From positions 1,302,001-1,366,000 of the forward strand of contig NC_092568.1 of the NCBI RefSeq assembly GCF_037975245.1: a stretch of 64,000 nt of DNA, read 5' to 3'. Under the pieces are notes generated by a model. It had not been told where the DNA came from. It saw nothing but the letters and a program-made list of their open reading frames with translations, and did no database searches. Position 1 is the stretch's first letter, and the number at the start of each line of letters is the position of its first letter. The stretch is from Apostichopus japonicus. Taxonomy: Eukaryota > Echinodermata > Holothuroidea > Aspidochirotida > Stichopodidae. Position numbers and translations under genes: made by a program. Positions 12,301 to 30,908 of the stretch are shown here, piece by piece.

Positions 12301-13999
12301 CAATAGGCACTACAACAATGCTCATTTTAGCCATGATCGGTTACCTGAGCATTGCACTAACATAGCCCTAGTGCTTATTTACTGTACCAAATGACCAGTT
12401 CAACAATTTTGGCCTAATCTATAGTGTAACTTTGTGTAGGCTACTTCTCAGAATGCATGTACAACTCTGAAAGATGGCGGTGACACCCATGGCAAAAAAA
12501 GGGGCATGATAGCAACGTTTGCCATGCATCCACTGCTGTCTGTTAATTTCAAGCCCTTCATCAGTAATGTATGTTGCTAACACACAGAATAATAAGGCCT
12601 AGTAGTGCAAAAGTTGCAGTTACTACTAGTCTAACACAAATGCACAGGCTTTACTTCAGGATGTTGAATACTAGCAGCCGAGGCCTACTGCCACTTTTTC
12701 ATGAACAATAACAGAAACTTTCTGATATTCTGAATTCTCCAAATAATAACCAAATTTGAGCAATGCAATAATAATAATAATACAACTTATTATGCGCACA
12801 CACCACTCAAAGAATGTTCATGGCGCAATTGACAATTAGAAATGATACAAATAATACAGAATAATACAAGACAATGACAGAAGAAAAACTCATATAAAAG
12901 CTTTTGTCATTAAGTGGGATTTTATGCTCTTCTTAAAGTTAGAGAGAGTAGATGTTTGTCTGATTTATAAGGGAAGTTGGTTCCATAAGCGAGGGGCTGA
13001 AATAATAAAAGACCTACCCCCCCCCCAAGAATTTTTGGACTTAATTTCAGATAATAAAAATTGAGAGCTGGATCTTAGATTACGAGAGGGGACAAAAATA
13101 TGTAATAAGTCAGAAATATACATTGGACCATGTCCTTTAAGTGATTTATAAACAAAAAGGAGAATTTTATACATAATACGATATTTTACAGGTAGCCAGT
13201 GCAGGTTTTTTAAGACAGGGTGGATATGACAATACTTATGAGAATGAGTTAAACAATACGCGCTGCTGAGCTCTGGATTAATTGGAGTCTATGAATCTGT
13301 TCTTGTGGAAGACCGAGGAGTAAGGAATTGCCCATATCCAACCTTGAAGTGATAAAAGAATGTACGATTTGTTCAGTTGCCTTATCATTTAAATATTTTC
13401 GTAATTTGTAGATGCCTCTGAGATGAAATGCAGCAGAACTTGTTATTTTGGAATCACCTACAACTGCTTTATGATCTACAGGTAGCAATTATAAAAGTTT
13501 AAATGTACTACTACTAGCCAACTTTAGGCCTAGGGAAATTACAGCTATCCTATTCCTAGGCTAGACTTTAGAACTTAGAAGTTAGGGCTACTGTATGTTA
13601 CAGCAATTAGGCTAGGGCCTAAGTTAGGCTAGGTCGAAGTTGCATTACGCCATTAGCCTTGTCCGGGCAAAATTTAAAGGGACTTTTTAACTTATACAAA
13701 AATAATGGCTAGCAGTTACACCTGTTCAAACTGACATGACAATTTATACCTTAGCATCAACTTGATAGCAAGCCTAAATATTTCACTAGATGGGTTGTTC
13801 GGCTAATTCTAGTTATTGATCGAGGAAAATGTCCCGGTATATTTTGGATCTTCTTTTTTCTTCTTACGCAGACAGTATGCATCATACATCACACGCGCGT
13901 GCGCCGATCTAGTACGGGCAATATTAAACTTACCGCCCTTCTTCGCACTTACCGTTATAAGCAGGATCGGGGAATAAAATTATCTCACCTAACGTCCAT
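5677..13999 (-). CDS. ZU5-UPA-Death-domain protein, UNC5C-like (six exons, 593 aa)
   Basis: Exons 13999-13989, 11529-11051, 10164-9935, 9078-8932, 8280-8056 and 6366-5677 sum to 1782 nt, exactly 594 codons with stop. Residues 1-60 are acidic and serine-rich. The ZU5 domain starts near residue 62 (GGKLFIPESD, IPPGAL at 78-83). A UPA domain follows (about 195-360), then a Death domain (about 400-484, including LGNNWKLLAAELK and LTDAWISKRLKGLDQL) and a Ser/Thr/Asp-rich tail. No transmembrane segment or ectodomain is present, unlike UNC5 netrin receptors. The architecture fits cytosolic UNC5C-like or PIDD-type death-fold adaptors in apoptosis or NF-kB signalling. An HFS tripeptide at 190-192 matches the ZU5 autoproteolysis site of PIDD and UNC5CL. 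The function is inferred from family. Confidence 0.85.
6571..6648. repeat. 78-nt near-perfect hairpin in an intron (pre-miRNA-like or palindromic MITE)
   Basis: Two 35-nt arms pair with only four mismatches around an 8-nt loop. The innermost 15 bp (CAATATACTTATGCA) are perfect. It lies in the intron between exons 5 and 6 of the ZU5-Death-domain gene. Size and pairing fit a microRNA precursor on either strand, but a short palindromic transposon relic would look the same. Confidence 0.55.
7117..7257. mobile_element. MITE-like inverted-repeat element (~141 bp)
   Basis: The left arm starts GGGGATAAATACGAGGGGAA and the right arm, inverted, starts GGGGATAAAAACAAGGG. Both arms carry the shared core TTAAATTTGATTTGAGACC further in. 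The centre holds TGACGTCAT. No clear target duplication was seen. It sits in the intron between exons 5 and 6 of the ZU5 gene. Confidence 0.65.
8056..8280 (-). CDS. ZU5-Death-domain gene, exon 5 (end of UPA)
   Basis: A phase 0-0 exon beginning LWFGTRGAAIIRLKR after TTATGAACAG. The donor chosen, AAATT|GTAGTA, keeps frame but is not a strong consensus, so the 3' edge is the least certain junction in the model. Confidence 0.75.
8932..9078 (-). CDS. ZU5-Death-domain gene, exon 4 (UPA)
   Basis: A 49-codon, phase 0-0 exon with a TTTTGTTTACAG acceptor and ACG|GTAAGT donor. It encodes RLLAQQTADGSKVLLDESYR and then beta-strand-like SGKSVTVHYTI, in the middle of UPA. Confidence 0.85.
9935..10164 (-). 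CDS. ZU5-Death-domain gene, exon 3 (end of ZU5 with HFS, start of UPA)
   Basis: The acceptor is CTGTATGGTCAG and the donor GTAAGT. It encodes residues 164-240. The motif CKIWLTHFSDVDVFV carries the His-Phe-Ser tripeptide (codons at 10087-10079). UPA strands follow (KMLRAFPLLYQIDDPEDDLI). Confidence 0.88.
10600..10870. repeat. Two tandem copies of a ~132-bp repeat
   Basis: GATTGGTCCAAGCTTCCCTT recurs 132 bp apart (10672 and 10804). Similar flanking sequence surrounds both (TGTCACAACT upstream; CACAATTTGACTCCTGGT and CACAGTTTGACCCCTGGT downstream). The copies are diverged. It lies in the intron between exons 2 and 3 of the ZU5 gene. Confidence 0.7.
11051..11529 (-). CDS. ZU5-Death-domain gene, exon 2 (acidic N-terminus and most of ZU5)
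   Basis: The acceptor is CTTTCATTACAG and the donor AAGG|GTAATG. It encodes residues 4-164: a Ser/Asp-rich leader (SFGEDSGFGSAEP), then ZU5 with GGKLFIPESDTHLTIPPGAL and TPRITPVVRCEPDGTVFRKP. Confidence 0.9.
12770..13490 (-). mobile_element. 5'-truncated LINE (CR1/L2/Jockey-type), C-terminal reverse transcriptase remnant
   Basis: The minus strand encodes typical non-LTR C-terminal motifs: AAFHLRGIYKLRKYLNDKA, VHSFITSRLDMGNSLLLGLP, then HPVLKNLHWLPVKYRI, YKILLFVYKSLKGHGPMYI and SAPRLWNQLP. A stop plus frameshift between AARIV and the HPVLK segment splits the reading frame, so the copy is dead. The 3' end runs into an ATT-rich tail near 12770. It is inserted in intron 1 of the ZU5 gene. Confidence 0.82.
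13989..13999 (-). CDS. ZU5-Death-domain gene, first coding exon
   Basis: On the minus strand an ATG in strong context (AACCATGG) is followed by GAC GTT AG and a GTGAGA donor. It encodes M-D-V plus two bases of S4. Phase 2 fits the next exon, whose acceptor needs one completing base. A methionine at residue 9 in exon 2 is an alternative start if this exon is non-coding. The exon lies at the edge of sequence shared with the fold-back element. Confidence 0.65.
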
Positions 14000-14183
14000 G
14001 GTTACCAGCGACACCTGATATAAAAACGCTAGATTTGCCAAAATAAAACCCCAGAAAACGCTAGATATCATTTTTGACTAACTTCTTTTCTTATGTATTG
14101 TTTTCAATAATTCGTTGCACTGATTCATATGATAGGTACTCTAGTGATCAGTTTTAATAACAAGTTGTAACAGTTTATCATAA
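13995..14183 (-). repeat. Region homologous to the fold-back element's right subterminal sequence
   Basis: Read on the minus strand, this aligns along most of its length with 54966-55130 (+). Shared blocks include AACTTGTTATTAAAA, ATCATATGAATCAGTGC, GGTTTTATTTT, GCAAATCTAGCGTTT and TGTCGCTGGT. There is one ~25-nt gap. It ends at the start codon of the ZU5-Death-domain gene. Confidence 0.85.
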
Positions 14184-14639
14184 TCCGGAAATAAAGAAAA
14201 TTATCTGTGGGTTTAACAAACGGACCGATTCGGGCCTAATAAAAAACCGTGAATACAGTTTACACAGTATTGTAGTGTAAATTGCACGAAAACCTATAAA
14301 TAGATTTTATAGGGTCAGTGCTAACTGGTAATTTGGTCTCGAAAGAAAACTAGAACTTATTTTGTTAATTACCAATTTTGGGCGAAAAGCGATAGACTCT
14401 GCCAAATCTGAATAACAAAACGTTCGCTAGAAAAGTTTTAACAAAATACCGCTATGATCTAGTGTAACCAGATGTAAAATGCATTGAGGTTTCGATGACT
14501 TCATTGCACTAGGCATTTGCTTGTTAGTAACCAGAACTAGTATTGGTATGAAGTGGTATAAACTAGATTTTCGGGTACATTGACCAGAAAGTGGGGATAA
14601 AGGTAATTTTTCAGCTTTTTACAGGTTTGCAATATGTGT

Positions 14640-15120
14640 AAGTCGTCAATGTATATTGTTTTGTTCTATGCTTGTGTAATGTGAACACTCACTAACACAG
14701 AAATAAATATGTGGAAAAGTAAGTGGGCCCGACATTTCGATCCTGGCAGGCACTTCTTCAGAGGCTGAATGACAAGTAACAGAAAATAAAAGGGACAAAA
14801 TACAAGCACAGAATACAGATAGGTCAATGAGCAGGGTGAACACAAAGGAGATTGATGTAAGAGGATAAATTGACAAAGGGTGGAGAGAAGAAAGAAAAGA
14901 AACCAACAGAGGAAGAGGAGAGGTATATGAGCTAGATAAACTGTAGAATGACAAAGACAGGAAAGTGTAGAAAAAAGATGTGGAAGAGAGGGGTGACAGA
15001 GGGGAACAATGGGGGATGGAGGGGCAGAAGGAAGGTTAGTCATGTCCTTCATGAATGTTGAGCCCATGAGGTTGAATGGGCCGAAGGCATTGCATCCACA
15101 GCCTCTCTCTGCTGGGCCGT
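14640..15120. repeat. Probable dispersed repeat with CTGAAGA...CGAAA motif
   Basis: On the minus strand CTCTGAAGAAGTGCC is followed by CAGGATCGAAATGTCG. This composition is common in animal interspersed repeats, including terminal regions of Penelope-like elements. No protein-coding remnant was seen and the element's limits are not resolved. Confidence 0.3.
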
Positions 15121-15499
15121 ACTAGGTCAGGACGTATACCTATAAGGATGCCATACCACACCTGCTGACAACAATACGCTTTGCATCTATTTGGAGGGTC
15201 GCTGGCGCCATCTTGTCACACCTAAACAATGACTCTCGCAAACGGTGCCTACGTTATAGTACGTAACGAGGTTTTGATGAAATCCTGATCTTATCGTCAA
15301 ATATCTTTCATTTTCACATATAGAAACACTTGATGCACCAGATGAGCTCGAATTACAACTCCCGGGTATTTAGCCACTGTTTACAGAGTTGTTCTTACTG
15401 GTTGAAGAAAATCCTATAGCATGTTCTTAAATGTTGTACAATCTTACGTTATAGACTCTTAATTAGATACATTGCCAAATGCCCAGCCGTCTATATCGT

Positions 15500-15860
15500 C
15501 TATTACTTTAGTTTAGTAGAAAAAAAGGGATCAGGAGTGACATTCAAGTTGCCACCAAGGACCTTATAGGAGAGGGAAAAAACTGAAGATACAAAGAAGC
15601 AGACCCGATTACAATGCTCAAAGTGTTTGTCCAAATCATTCTGAAACTCATTCACTTGCACTACTGGCAAGTACAATTTTCTCAGGCAAAACCGTTACAC
15701 TCATTCACAACCAGCTATTAGCACCAAAAAAAGGTAATTCCGAATATTAATCCTACTTTGTAACTTCTGAAGTTTAAGACAATGACCTCTGGAGCAACTA
15801 CAATTAGCAACATGCAAATGTCAGACCAAAATGTTGGGGAGACGGCTTTACAGAAATATT
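15500..15860 (-). mobile_element. 5'-truncated LINE 3' end, copy 1
   Basis: Closely similar along its length to 49915-50240. Both share a 3' terminal tail on the minus strand (CTACTAAACTAAA) and an inner block containing CAGACCCGATTACAATGCT. The reading frame is degraded here. The longer copy identifies it as a non-LTR retrotransposon C-terminal end. Confidence 0.75.
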
Positions 15861-17605
15861 TGAGCCCCTATAGGGAGCAGGTACTCCGAGTTGGAGGGCA
15901 CCAACAATATTGATGGAGGGGCACCAATAACAAAAGAAGGGCCACAATAATCATGTGCTGTTACTTTACTTGTGAAGTATTTCATGATTGTGAGATGTTA
16001 TGATTCGCTGTCCATTCCGCATACATATACCGTTAGACGTGTCTCACAATTCTGTATATTTTTTAATTTTAAGATTTTCTTAGAATCTGGAAAATAACTT
16101 GGGCACTGAATTGCCTAACGTTAAAAGATTCTACACAAAGTAGCAGTGTAGGTTGACGCATTTGGGTGAGCAGTTGATCTTCAATTTGCTGCAAGCGACT
16201 AGCCCGTGGCTTCTATGTATTAACTTCTGTGCTTAACCACTGATCTCGTCATCATTTAGAGATCAGTATTACGATCGTTGCCGCCGTCTACCAAGTATAA
16301 TGCATACGCAATTAAAATCCCCACTGACTTATACACTAAATCATAAAAATAATGTTGTCTCTAAGTGTCAAGTTCTCACTAGCTAAACACTACCCACCAC
16401 GATATGGTGCGACAATTACACAAAGAAATGAGGTTTGATGCTGTATTAGTAACGAATAAACCCGGCAAAGATACAATACATAAATATCTTAATGACATAA
16501 CAAGCTCAGTAGTAGAGCACACTTGAAAACTCATTGCAGATTTTTTTTCCCTATGAGAGCCTGAAGTTCTCGTCACTTGTAAACGAAACTCTTTCAGTAG
16601 TAAGCGATTTTCGTTCGCTCCTCCTGGGAGGACTCAAGTGGTTCAAAATTTGCCACAATTGACCCAATGTTTGTACCACATGTACTTCCATTCATTCTCT
16701 TCAACATCCAAGCCACAAAACCAGATCCTGATTGATAACATACCAAGAAAGGTGTGCCCCGGCTGCATTTGGCACTTTTCCCGAAGGAGAACGCTCAGGC
16801 GGATTGATATAGACCCTAATAGGAGTATGCCACCTTAAGTAACAGATGATTTTTTTTCTTAAAAAAATCCAAACTGAAACTTTTTGTAGTCTTCGCAATG
16901 TAAACAACACCAGAAATTTTTGCATTTTCGGTCCGTTAAGATGTATATTTAGAGATTTCAATATGCAGTGTGTAATACACAAATGGGCCATATTGTGTAC
17001 ACAGTAACCAGGTCTAAGTCTGCAAAAACACTTCCAGTCACCTATTTTGATACACCTTACTATGATGAACCTAATTCTGCAGCTTACTGTTGAACAGAAC
17101 TTTTCCTGGAAAAAATGGCACAAGCTTTAACCATGTGCAAATAATGACGGTTTTGTTGAAAGTTGTGATAGCATAAGTGACACTGTATATATACAGAAAT
17201 GTGATTCACTGTAGTTGATAGAATAACTTCATACTAAAAGATGTAGGCAGTACATGTATGCAACCAACAGTATTGGCATCAATTATGCTAGAAAGCCAAG
17301 AAATGGTCACTCATTCTCAATCTTAAACACTCATTTTAGAATTTTACTGGAACCATCATAGCATTCTTTTCAAACTGAGACATGTTAATTGTCTAAACGG
17401 ACAAACTCTAATATCTGGCAATAATTTTGAAAAGTTGGAATCTTCAGGAAAGTAAACTTTCAGCAATTTTCGCATGATACAAAAGTTTGGCCAATATTGA
17501 AAACCTGTAGAGAAAAGTAAGGCAATGTTTAAAAGAGACCACAATAGGAACATGATATGAGAATACTAGGAGCCCTTTACACTGTAAACTTGTGTGTTGC
17601 TGACA

Positions 17606-17620
17606 ACCCCCCCCCCCCCC
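17606..17620. repeat. Poly-C run
   Basis: An uninterrupted C tract of about 15, one of many C/G homopolymers in the window. Confidence 0.8.
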
Positions 17621-18431
17621 AATAAAAAGGGTTTTGGTTTCCTCGATTTTCAAAGTCCTAAATAAGCCTGATTGACAACGAAAATGTAATTATCATGTTT
17701 TGAAAAACTGCTACATAATCAAACTTTAAAAATAAAATCATACAAGAATATTTTAAAGCAATTATAGAGTATCTAATTTGAATACAAGATTGGAGAGGGG
17801 TGGGAGGAGGGGAGGGGCAAATATTGACATAGAAAAAAACTTAACAAGTGAGAACTGACTATTGTCAATGAAGGTCAAGTAGAAGTTTTAATGATTAAAA
17901 TCATAGATCTGATGCAAAGCTTATACAGGTAAACTACCAAACATTGTTTATACTCACAAAACCAGCAAGTGTCTTTAATGTAGCAATTTACTTTATAAAA
18001 GAATAACTTAGTCAGAATTTTTCGTTTTTATACATATAACCCAACATAACAGAAAGAACAAAAACAAATGAGTGGTTAGTTTTTTTCTATATCTATTCTT
18101 TTTTTCAAGATATTCACCAATAAAATATGGTAAATTTCTGAACTGCTGCTTTTAGGTTAAATAAATGATGACGTGAATTCCTCAGAGCAGGACTAAAGGT
18201 TAACGTTAATCCAATGTCTGATCAACTATAGTAACTCGGCCCAAAACATGAACAACAGAGCACCATTGGGTGACACTCAACACCATTCGTAGGTAACAAA
18301 GTTGTAATGCATCATAACTATATCAGTTATTTGTGGCCACAAAAATATCATGTTTGCCAATTGACTTTTGTGTTGCATCTCAAGGAACTGACCTTATCGT
18401 ACACATGTTAGCCTAAGAAGTCAGCCACTTT

Positions 18432-18783
18432 AAAGGGTGTGAAGACTCGCGCAAAAGAAACGTCTAATGCCGGTAATTTGACCTAGTTTCAAATGAGGTG
18501 TAACAGAAGTGTTAGACACCCCCATCGATCCCAGAAAATACACACACAGCTTGCTACCGTCGGTAATTAGACACTAGTGTACAGTCGGTACATATAGCTG
18601 CGGTCAATACCCACAGCACAGTATACAAACAATACAGCGATGGACATCTCAGGTCCAGCTATAGACAACAATTAAGGTATCACGTTTCATTACTGTATGC
18701 ATTTTGTAGCGACACAAACAAAACGTCAAAGTTAACTTTTTCAGATGGCCGCACACGGTTTGGGGCGAGTCTTCAATGCCTTT
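18432..18783. mobile_element. MITE family M1, copy 1 (~352 bp)
   Basis: The ends are imperfect inverted repeats: left AAAGGGTGTGAAGACTCGCG, right (inverted) AAAGGCATTGAAGACTCGCC. A second copy in the opposite orientation is at 59435-59785, and the two align over almost the full length. No coding capacity. A target duplication is not clear (CTT is possible). It lies just downstream of the MULE-derived gene. Confidence 0.82.
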
Positions 18784-18917
18784 ACTTGATGAACTTCAAT
18801 GTCTAAAGGATCATTTTCTCGAACATTAAAAATGGTATAGAAGTACAACCTGGACTCACAGCATTAACAGCCTCCAAATTGTGCCTGAAGTCATCCTTTA
18901 AAACAGTCTGCCAGAAA

Positions 18918-26442
<7,525 letters not shown>

Positions 26443-28491
26443 TTGTGTGCTGCATTCTGTAATAAAACAAAACAACAGAATAATCTGTGCATTAAATCTA
26501 GTTTTCCAGGCATATAACATTTAAGCATCCCTTGGAACATGATCATACCGCTTAATAGGCTATAACATTATGCTAGAGCCCGACACTGACAATGAAACAT
26601 CAACATAGATCTAGGGTGGGTTTGGGAGGGGATGACATCGACAAAATCTGTCACAGACATGACACAACACATCTGATCATGTGACATGTTACAATTGAAT
26701 AGACTAATCCAAATAGTAGGAAACAATTCTCCATGGAGTCTAACTACCAATGTAGGCTGGGCTTGTGATGTTAAATAATGACAAACAAGTTGCAAAACAG
26801 CAGAAGTTCGATGATCTCAAAATACTTAGGCCATTTTGATGTACTTAACAAGCTCTTATATAAGTTTTGAATTGCATTGTGAAGACTGAAAGAAGTTGGA
26901 GGGTGAAAAGGTACTGAGAATAATTTGTTGATAGAACTTCAAAAAAACACTCTATGAAAATTGATAAAGTCGGTAGGAATAGGAAAGGAAGGTCAGTGTT
27001 TCTAAACATATCCTTAATTTTAACTGTTCTTTACTTTATAGGCAAACTTCATAAACTGCAAGTATTTAAAGTGTTAATGAAGTATACAAGATCAAAATTG
27101 AATATTGCTCCTAATTTCTAACCTTTACAAGCAAGTCTCTAGTCTGATTAGCTAAAAGAGGTGCTCCTTTAGAAGGGTAGAATATTTAAAAATGCAGTTA
27201 AGAAATATTTGGGGGATAACTACAGGAGATAGGTCAAATATTGCAATTCAGCAGCAGTGGCTATTGTAATACATCTTTCCTCCAATACGCATCCCCCTCA
27301 TAAGAATGTTTATATTTCCTCCTGCCCAAAGGTTATCTGTGGGTTCGTTTGATGCAATCTTTCTCATAAATGTTGTGTACTCATGTGAAGAGAGATTATG
27401 TTATGGTATAAAGCATTCCAATCACGAGATTCATGCAGTCAGTCAAATGTACAAAACAGTTGTGCTTACAAGATAGCAGGTTCACTAGAAAATCTAATGG
27501 AATGTTAGTAGAGTATATATTCATACTTAATTTAAGCGTATGTTTTCAGTAAAGAGTAAAAAATAAATATGAAAAGGCACCTGAAATGATCAAATATATT
27601 AAAACAAATAAGATATATCCAAATAAAGCAAACTCAAACCGGGCAAACTAGGATTACTGTGGGTGCTGATAAAATTGTGTACATGATCATTGATATGTGA
27701 GGTACTAAACGCTCAGATGTTCTAGAAGTAACAGATTATTGTAAGCTTTGACAAGGCTATTCCCACTGATCACATTGACAATTTTAAAATGACAGTCCAA
27801 ATATAATTGTTATCACTCCATCTTTAAGTGATAGATTTGCGGTAAGTTTTTGGTATCATCTCTAACTTATGTTGGGCCTAAGTTGTAGGAGGAATGTTTT
27901 AAAGCAATGTATAAACTAGTTTTGAGCACAAGGTTTGTACCTCCAATCTTCATTACCCGAACAATGTAGAAGTAAATATATTAGATTACGCTAACGTTCC
28001 TAAAACGCACGTCCTCAGCTATGTTACGAGTAGCGCTACTTACTATGTGAGGCCTAAATGGCTAACCCACTAACGTAGACAAGTTGAGCTTAGGCGATGG
28101 GTTTAGCCTAAGATAATGTAAGTAACGGTCCTAACCTAACGTTTCTAGACTGCTGAAGAATTGTCTGTTACGTGTTAGGTGTATGTAAAGTAGGAATGCA
28201 AAGACATAACTGAATGTTTAATTGTGTGCAGTAGGGTGAATACTCGCCAAACTAACTTTCAAAGTGATGACAACTTCAGCTCGTAAGCGATGGTCGGAAC
28301 ATTTCTACTCAACTTAGACAATGTGTATTTCCCGGTACTGGGATGTATTCTGTACTGTAACGTATCGCCAGTGTCGCTGATATTTGACCTATGGATATTG
28401 TGTTGACATATGCAGCTAGCAGACGACGTTTGTAACTGCGTACTGAGCCAAAGAAATATGGTACTGAGCATACCCGTACCTCGGCTGAAAA

Positions 28492-29045
28492 GATTAGTCC
28501 AGGCCAAAACTCATTTTTGATATTTTAAAGAGGAACATAATCTAAGCATTCTGGTGAAATTTGCATTCAATTCCAATGAACCGTTTTGAGTTATTGGCAG
28601 TTGAAGTTGCCTCCTTTCGTACCAAAAGTGAACTTAGAGCAAACAGGTGTGACGTCATTGTTGCACACTGATAAATAATGTTTTGTTTTTACAATTTACG
28701 TCTAATTTCCATACTCCACAATTGGATGCATCCATAATGTGAATGTAACATAGATATTGGTACTTTATAAACTTCACATTCCCTTTAGACAAACTAGTAA
28801 CCTTATCCAGTCCAAGATCAAATCAATAGACTGAAAAATAAAGAAAAAACAAAACATTATTTGTCAGTGTGAAACTATGATATCACACCTGTTTGCTTCA
28901 AGTTCACTTTTGGTAGAATATCAGATAAATTCAACTGTCAATATCTCAAAAACGGTGCATAGGAATTGAATAAAAATTTCACTAGAATGCTTAGAATATG
29001 TTTCTCTTTAAAATATCAAAAAGAAATTTTGACCTGGACTATTCT
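28492..29045. mobile_element. Inverted-repeat element with ~200-bp arms
   Basis: The left arm (about 28492-28697) and right arm (about 28846-29045) are reverse complements with scattered mismatches. Shared landmarks are TAGTCCAGG, TTTTTGATATTTTAAAGAG, ACCAAAAGTGAACTT, GCAAACAGGTGTGA and AATAATGTTTTGTTTTT. A ~150-bp spacer separates them. TA at each outer edge may be the target duplication (Tc1/mariner-like). No coding capacity. Confidence 0.82.
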
Positions 29046-30132
29046 TTTAATAGACTTGTTGAGGTGGCAGCCTTAGTTGCGAGAGAATTCAAGTTTGCAA
29101 AATCTCCAATTATCATGGTCATCCCCAGGAAAAAATGTTTCAGTTAAAAGCCCTCACTACGAGTGGCAACATATTCTTGCAGCAAATTATCACTAAAGCG
29201 GACTTTTTCTTCTTGGGGACGATTATATTTGGCGTCAATGGTTTACGGTAGATTCTGTTGATTAGATTATTTGGGTAGGGTAGGGGAGAGAGGGGGGGTA
29301 GTGTTGTTTACTGCTGTCGTCTAGTTTTCTGTGAGAATCGTAGTACTGTTTGGTTCCGCTGGGTGAGTCGCGTAAATAGCAACAATTCTTTTACTCATTT
29401 CGTGACCATCAAATTCTTAGCCTACCTGGCATGGGCTGTAAAACGCCTGACCCAGGCCAACCCCTGACCCAGGCCTTCCCTTTAAGTACACTTTCACAAA
29501 TGATCGTCAATCTATGAAATCGTAGCCGAGGTATATTTGTTGAGGCAAAATCTCAACATGTGTCATGGGGCGAAATTAAAAATAAAACTGACCAACAAAT
29601 GAATACGCAACACAACATTGTTATAAGTTCTGAATATTTATTATATTTTCGAAAATCCGAATATCACGTTTGTAGAAAAATATGATTATATAGGGCTTGC
29701 ACAAAATTGTAACAGAAGGAAAAAAATATAATATCGCTCTCTTTTTCTTTAACTAATGAAGTAGAAAGTACAACTTAAAACTAAATATATATAGAAGAAA
29801 TACCCATATTTCGGTTTTTATTCAATATTCTGCAGTTTAAACTCTTTTGGTTGAAATTTTTCATGAAAATAAGCCATCTAAAAATACGAGCATTGTTGAT
29901 ACCTATTCAAAATTTGGAAGTTTTTCTGGATATGATGGTACTTTTAGAGTTGCAAAGTATTCGCCTAAAACAAAGTATGAAATTGAAAAACGAAATGATT
30001 ACAGAGCGGGTTGAAACTTCTTGATCCAACTCTAACTCCCGTTCATGATATATGAAATATTTTACATGTTATTCACGTTAGCGTAGGTGAGTACACTACG
30101 CAAAAGTTCACCATGTCATATACATGGGCTAC

Positions 30133-30226
30133 TACGGTGGCTCTGGAGCGACGTGGAAAGAAAAAGAAAATAAATTGCTAAATCAAAATTACAGTTTTAT
30201 TTTACCGTCCTTTCAGAGCCACCGTA
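30133..30226. mobile_element. Short inverted-repeat element (94 bp)
   Basis: Perfect 13-bp terminal inverted repeats, TACGGTGGCTCTG, with an AT-rich centre. No clear target duplication. Confidence 0.5.
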
Positions 30227-30455
30227 TGCTACAACAGCAACAACTGATTTTGTTTCCTTTTAAGATTAAAATGATTGTTAAATATTTAAAGTCCATTCAA
30301 CTGTATGTTATTTTATGTTAGAAAGGTATAATGATCCATTGATGATCCAGTGATTTCATCAAACTTATAGAAAGTGGATTAAAGTTTGAAGAAATCCTAT
30401 TTTCTATTAAAGAAAGACGACAAAAGACAAAGACAGTTTTGAAATTATGTCACTG

Positions 30456-30471
30456 TTTGTGACGTCACAAA
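30456..30471. promoter_or_regulatory. 16-bp perfect palindrome with CRE core
   Basis: TTTGTGACGTCACAAA contains TGACGTCA, the full cAMP-response element. A second TGTGACGTCACA lies at 30748-30759. Both are intergenic, so a regulatory role is conjecture. Confidence 0.35.
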
Positions 30472-30908
30472 TCATATACAATGGACTGAGTCAAATATAT
30501 TTAAAATATTTCTAAATATAGTTTCTAACACCACCCCATCCTCCAACACCACAAACACACACACACATGACACACACACACCCTTTCTTTGAGAAAATAT
30601 ATGAAGGAAAGGTTGAGCCTGGTTGGGATGGGGGGGGGGGGGGGTCCTTGCATTTGTCACAGTAACTTAAGACGGCGAAAATCATGGTCCGCCGTTTTTC
30701 GGACTGACAAACAAACCACCTGGCGTCATAATCTTTCATATCTCTCTTGTGACGTCACAGGTTGAATCTAACTTCGTCACTGGTAACCTTAAGTTCCTGC
30801 AAGTAAATGATGGATATTTCACCCATGCACCTAACTATTATCTCCAGTCAACGAAAAACGTTAACTATAGGATACATTTTTGAAACTTCTCGTCGTTCTG
30901 GGTACGCT

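Larger units (their letters stand above)
14000..18917. other. Intergenic region upstream of the ZU5 gene and downstream of the MULE-derived gene
   Basis: It contains the fold-back homologous block, a repeat-like segment near 14640-15120, a LINE 3' fragment (15500-15860) and a MITE (18432-18783). Promoter sequence for the ZU5 gene should lie near 14000-14500, and the 3' UTR of the MULE-derived gene just left of 18918. The open frames on the minus strand at 14646-15067 and 16379-17123 show no recognisable domain. Confidence 0.55.

Noticed and set aside
14760..14800. Hammerhead ribozyme in the CTGAAGA...CGAAA segment (minus strand)
   Set aside because: The core-like bases are present, but the intervening stem II pairs poorly (about 3 bp with mismatches), so a functional ribozyme is not supported.
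16701..17123. 140-residue minus-strand frame
   Set aside because: Irregular composition with many Cys/Leu/Arg, no domain, and no splice or neighbour support.
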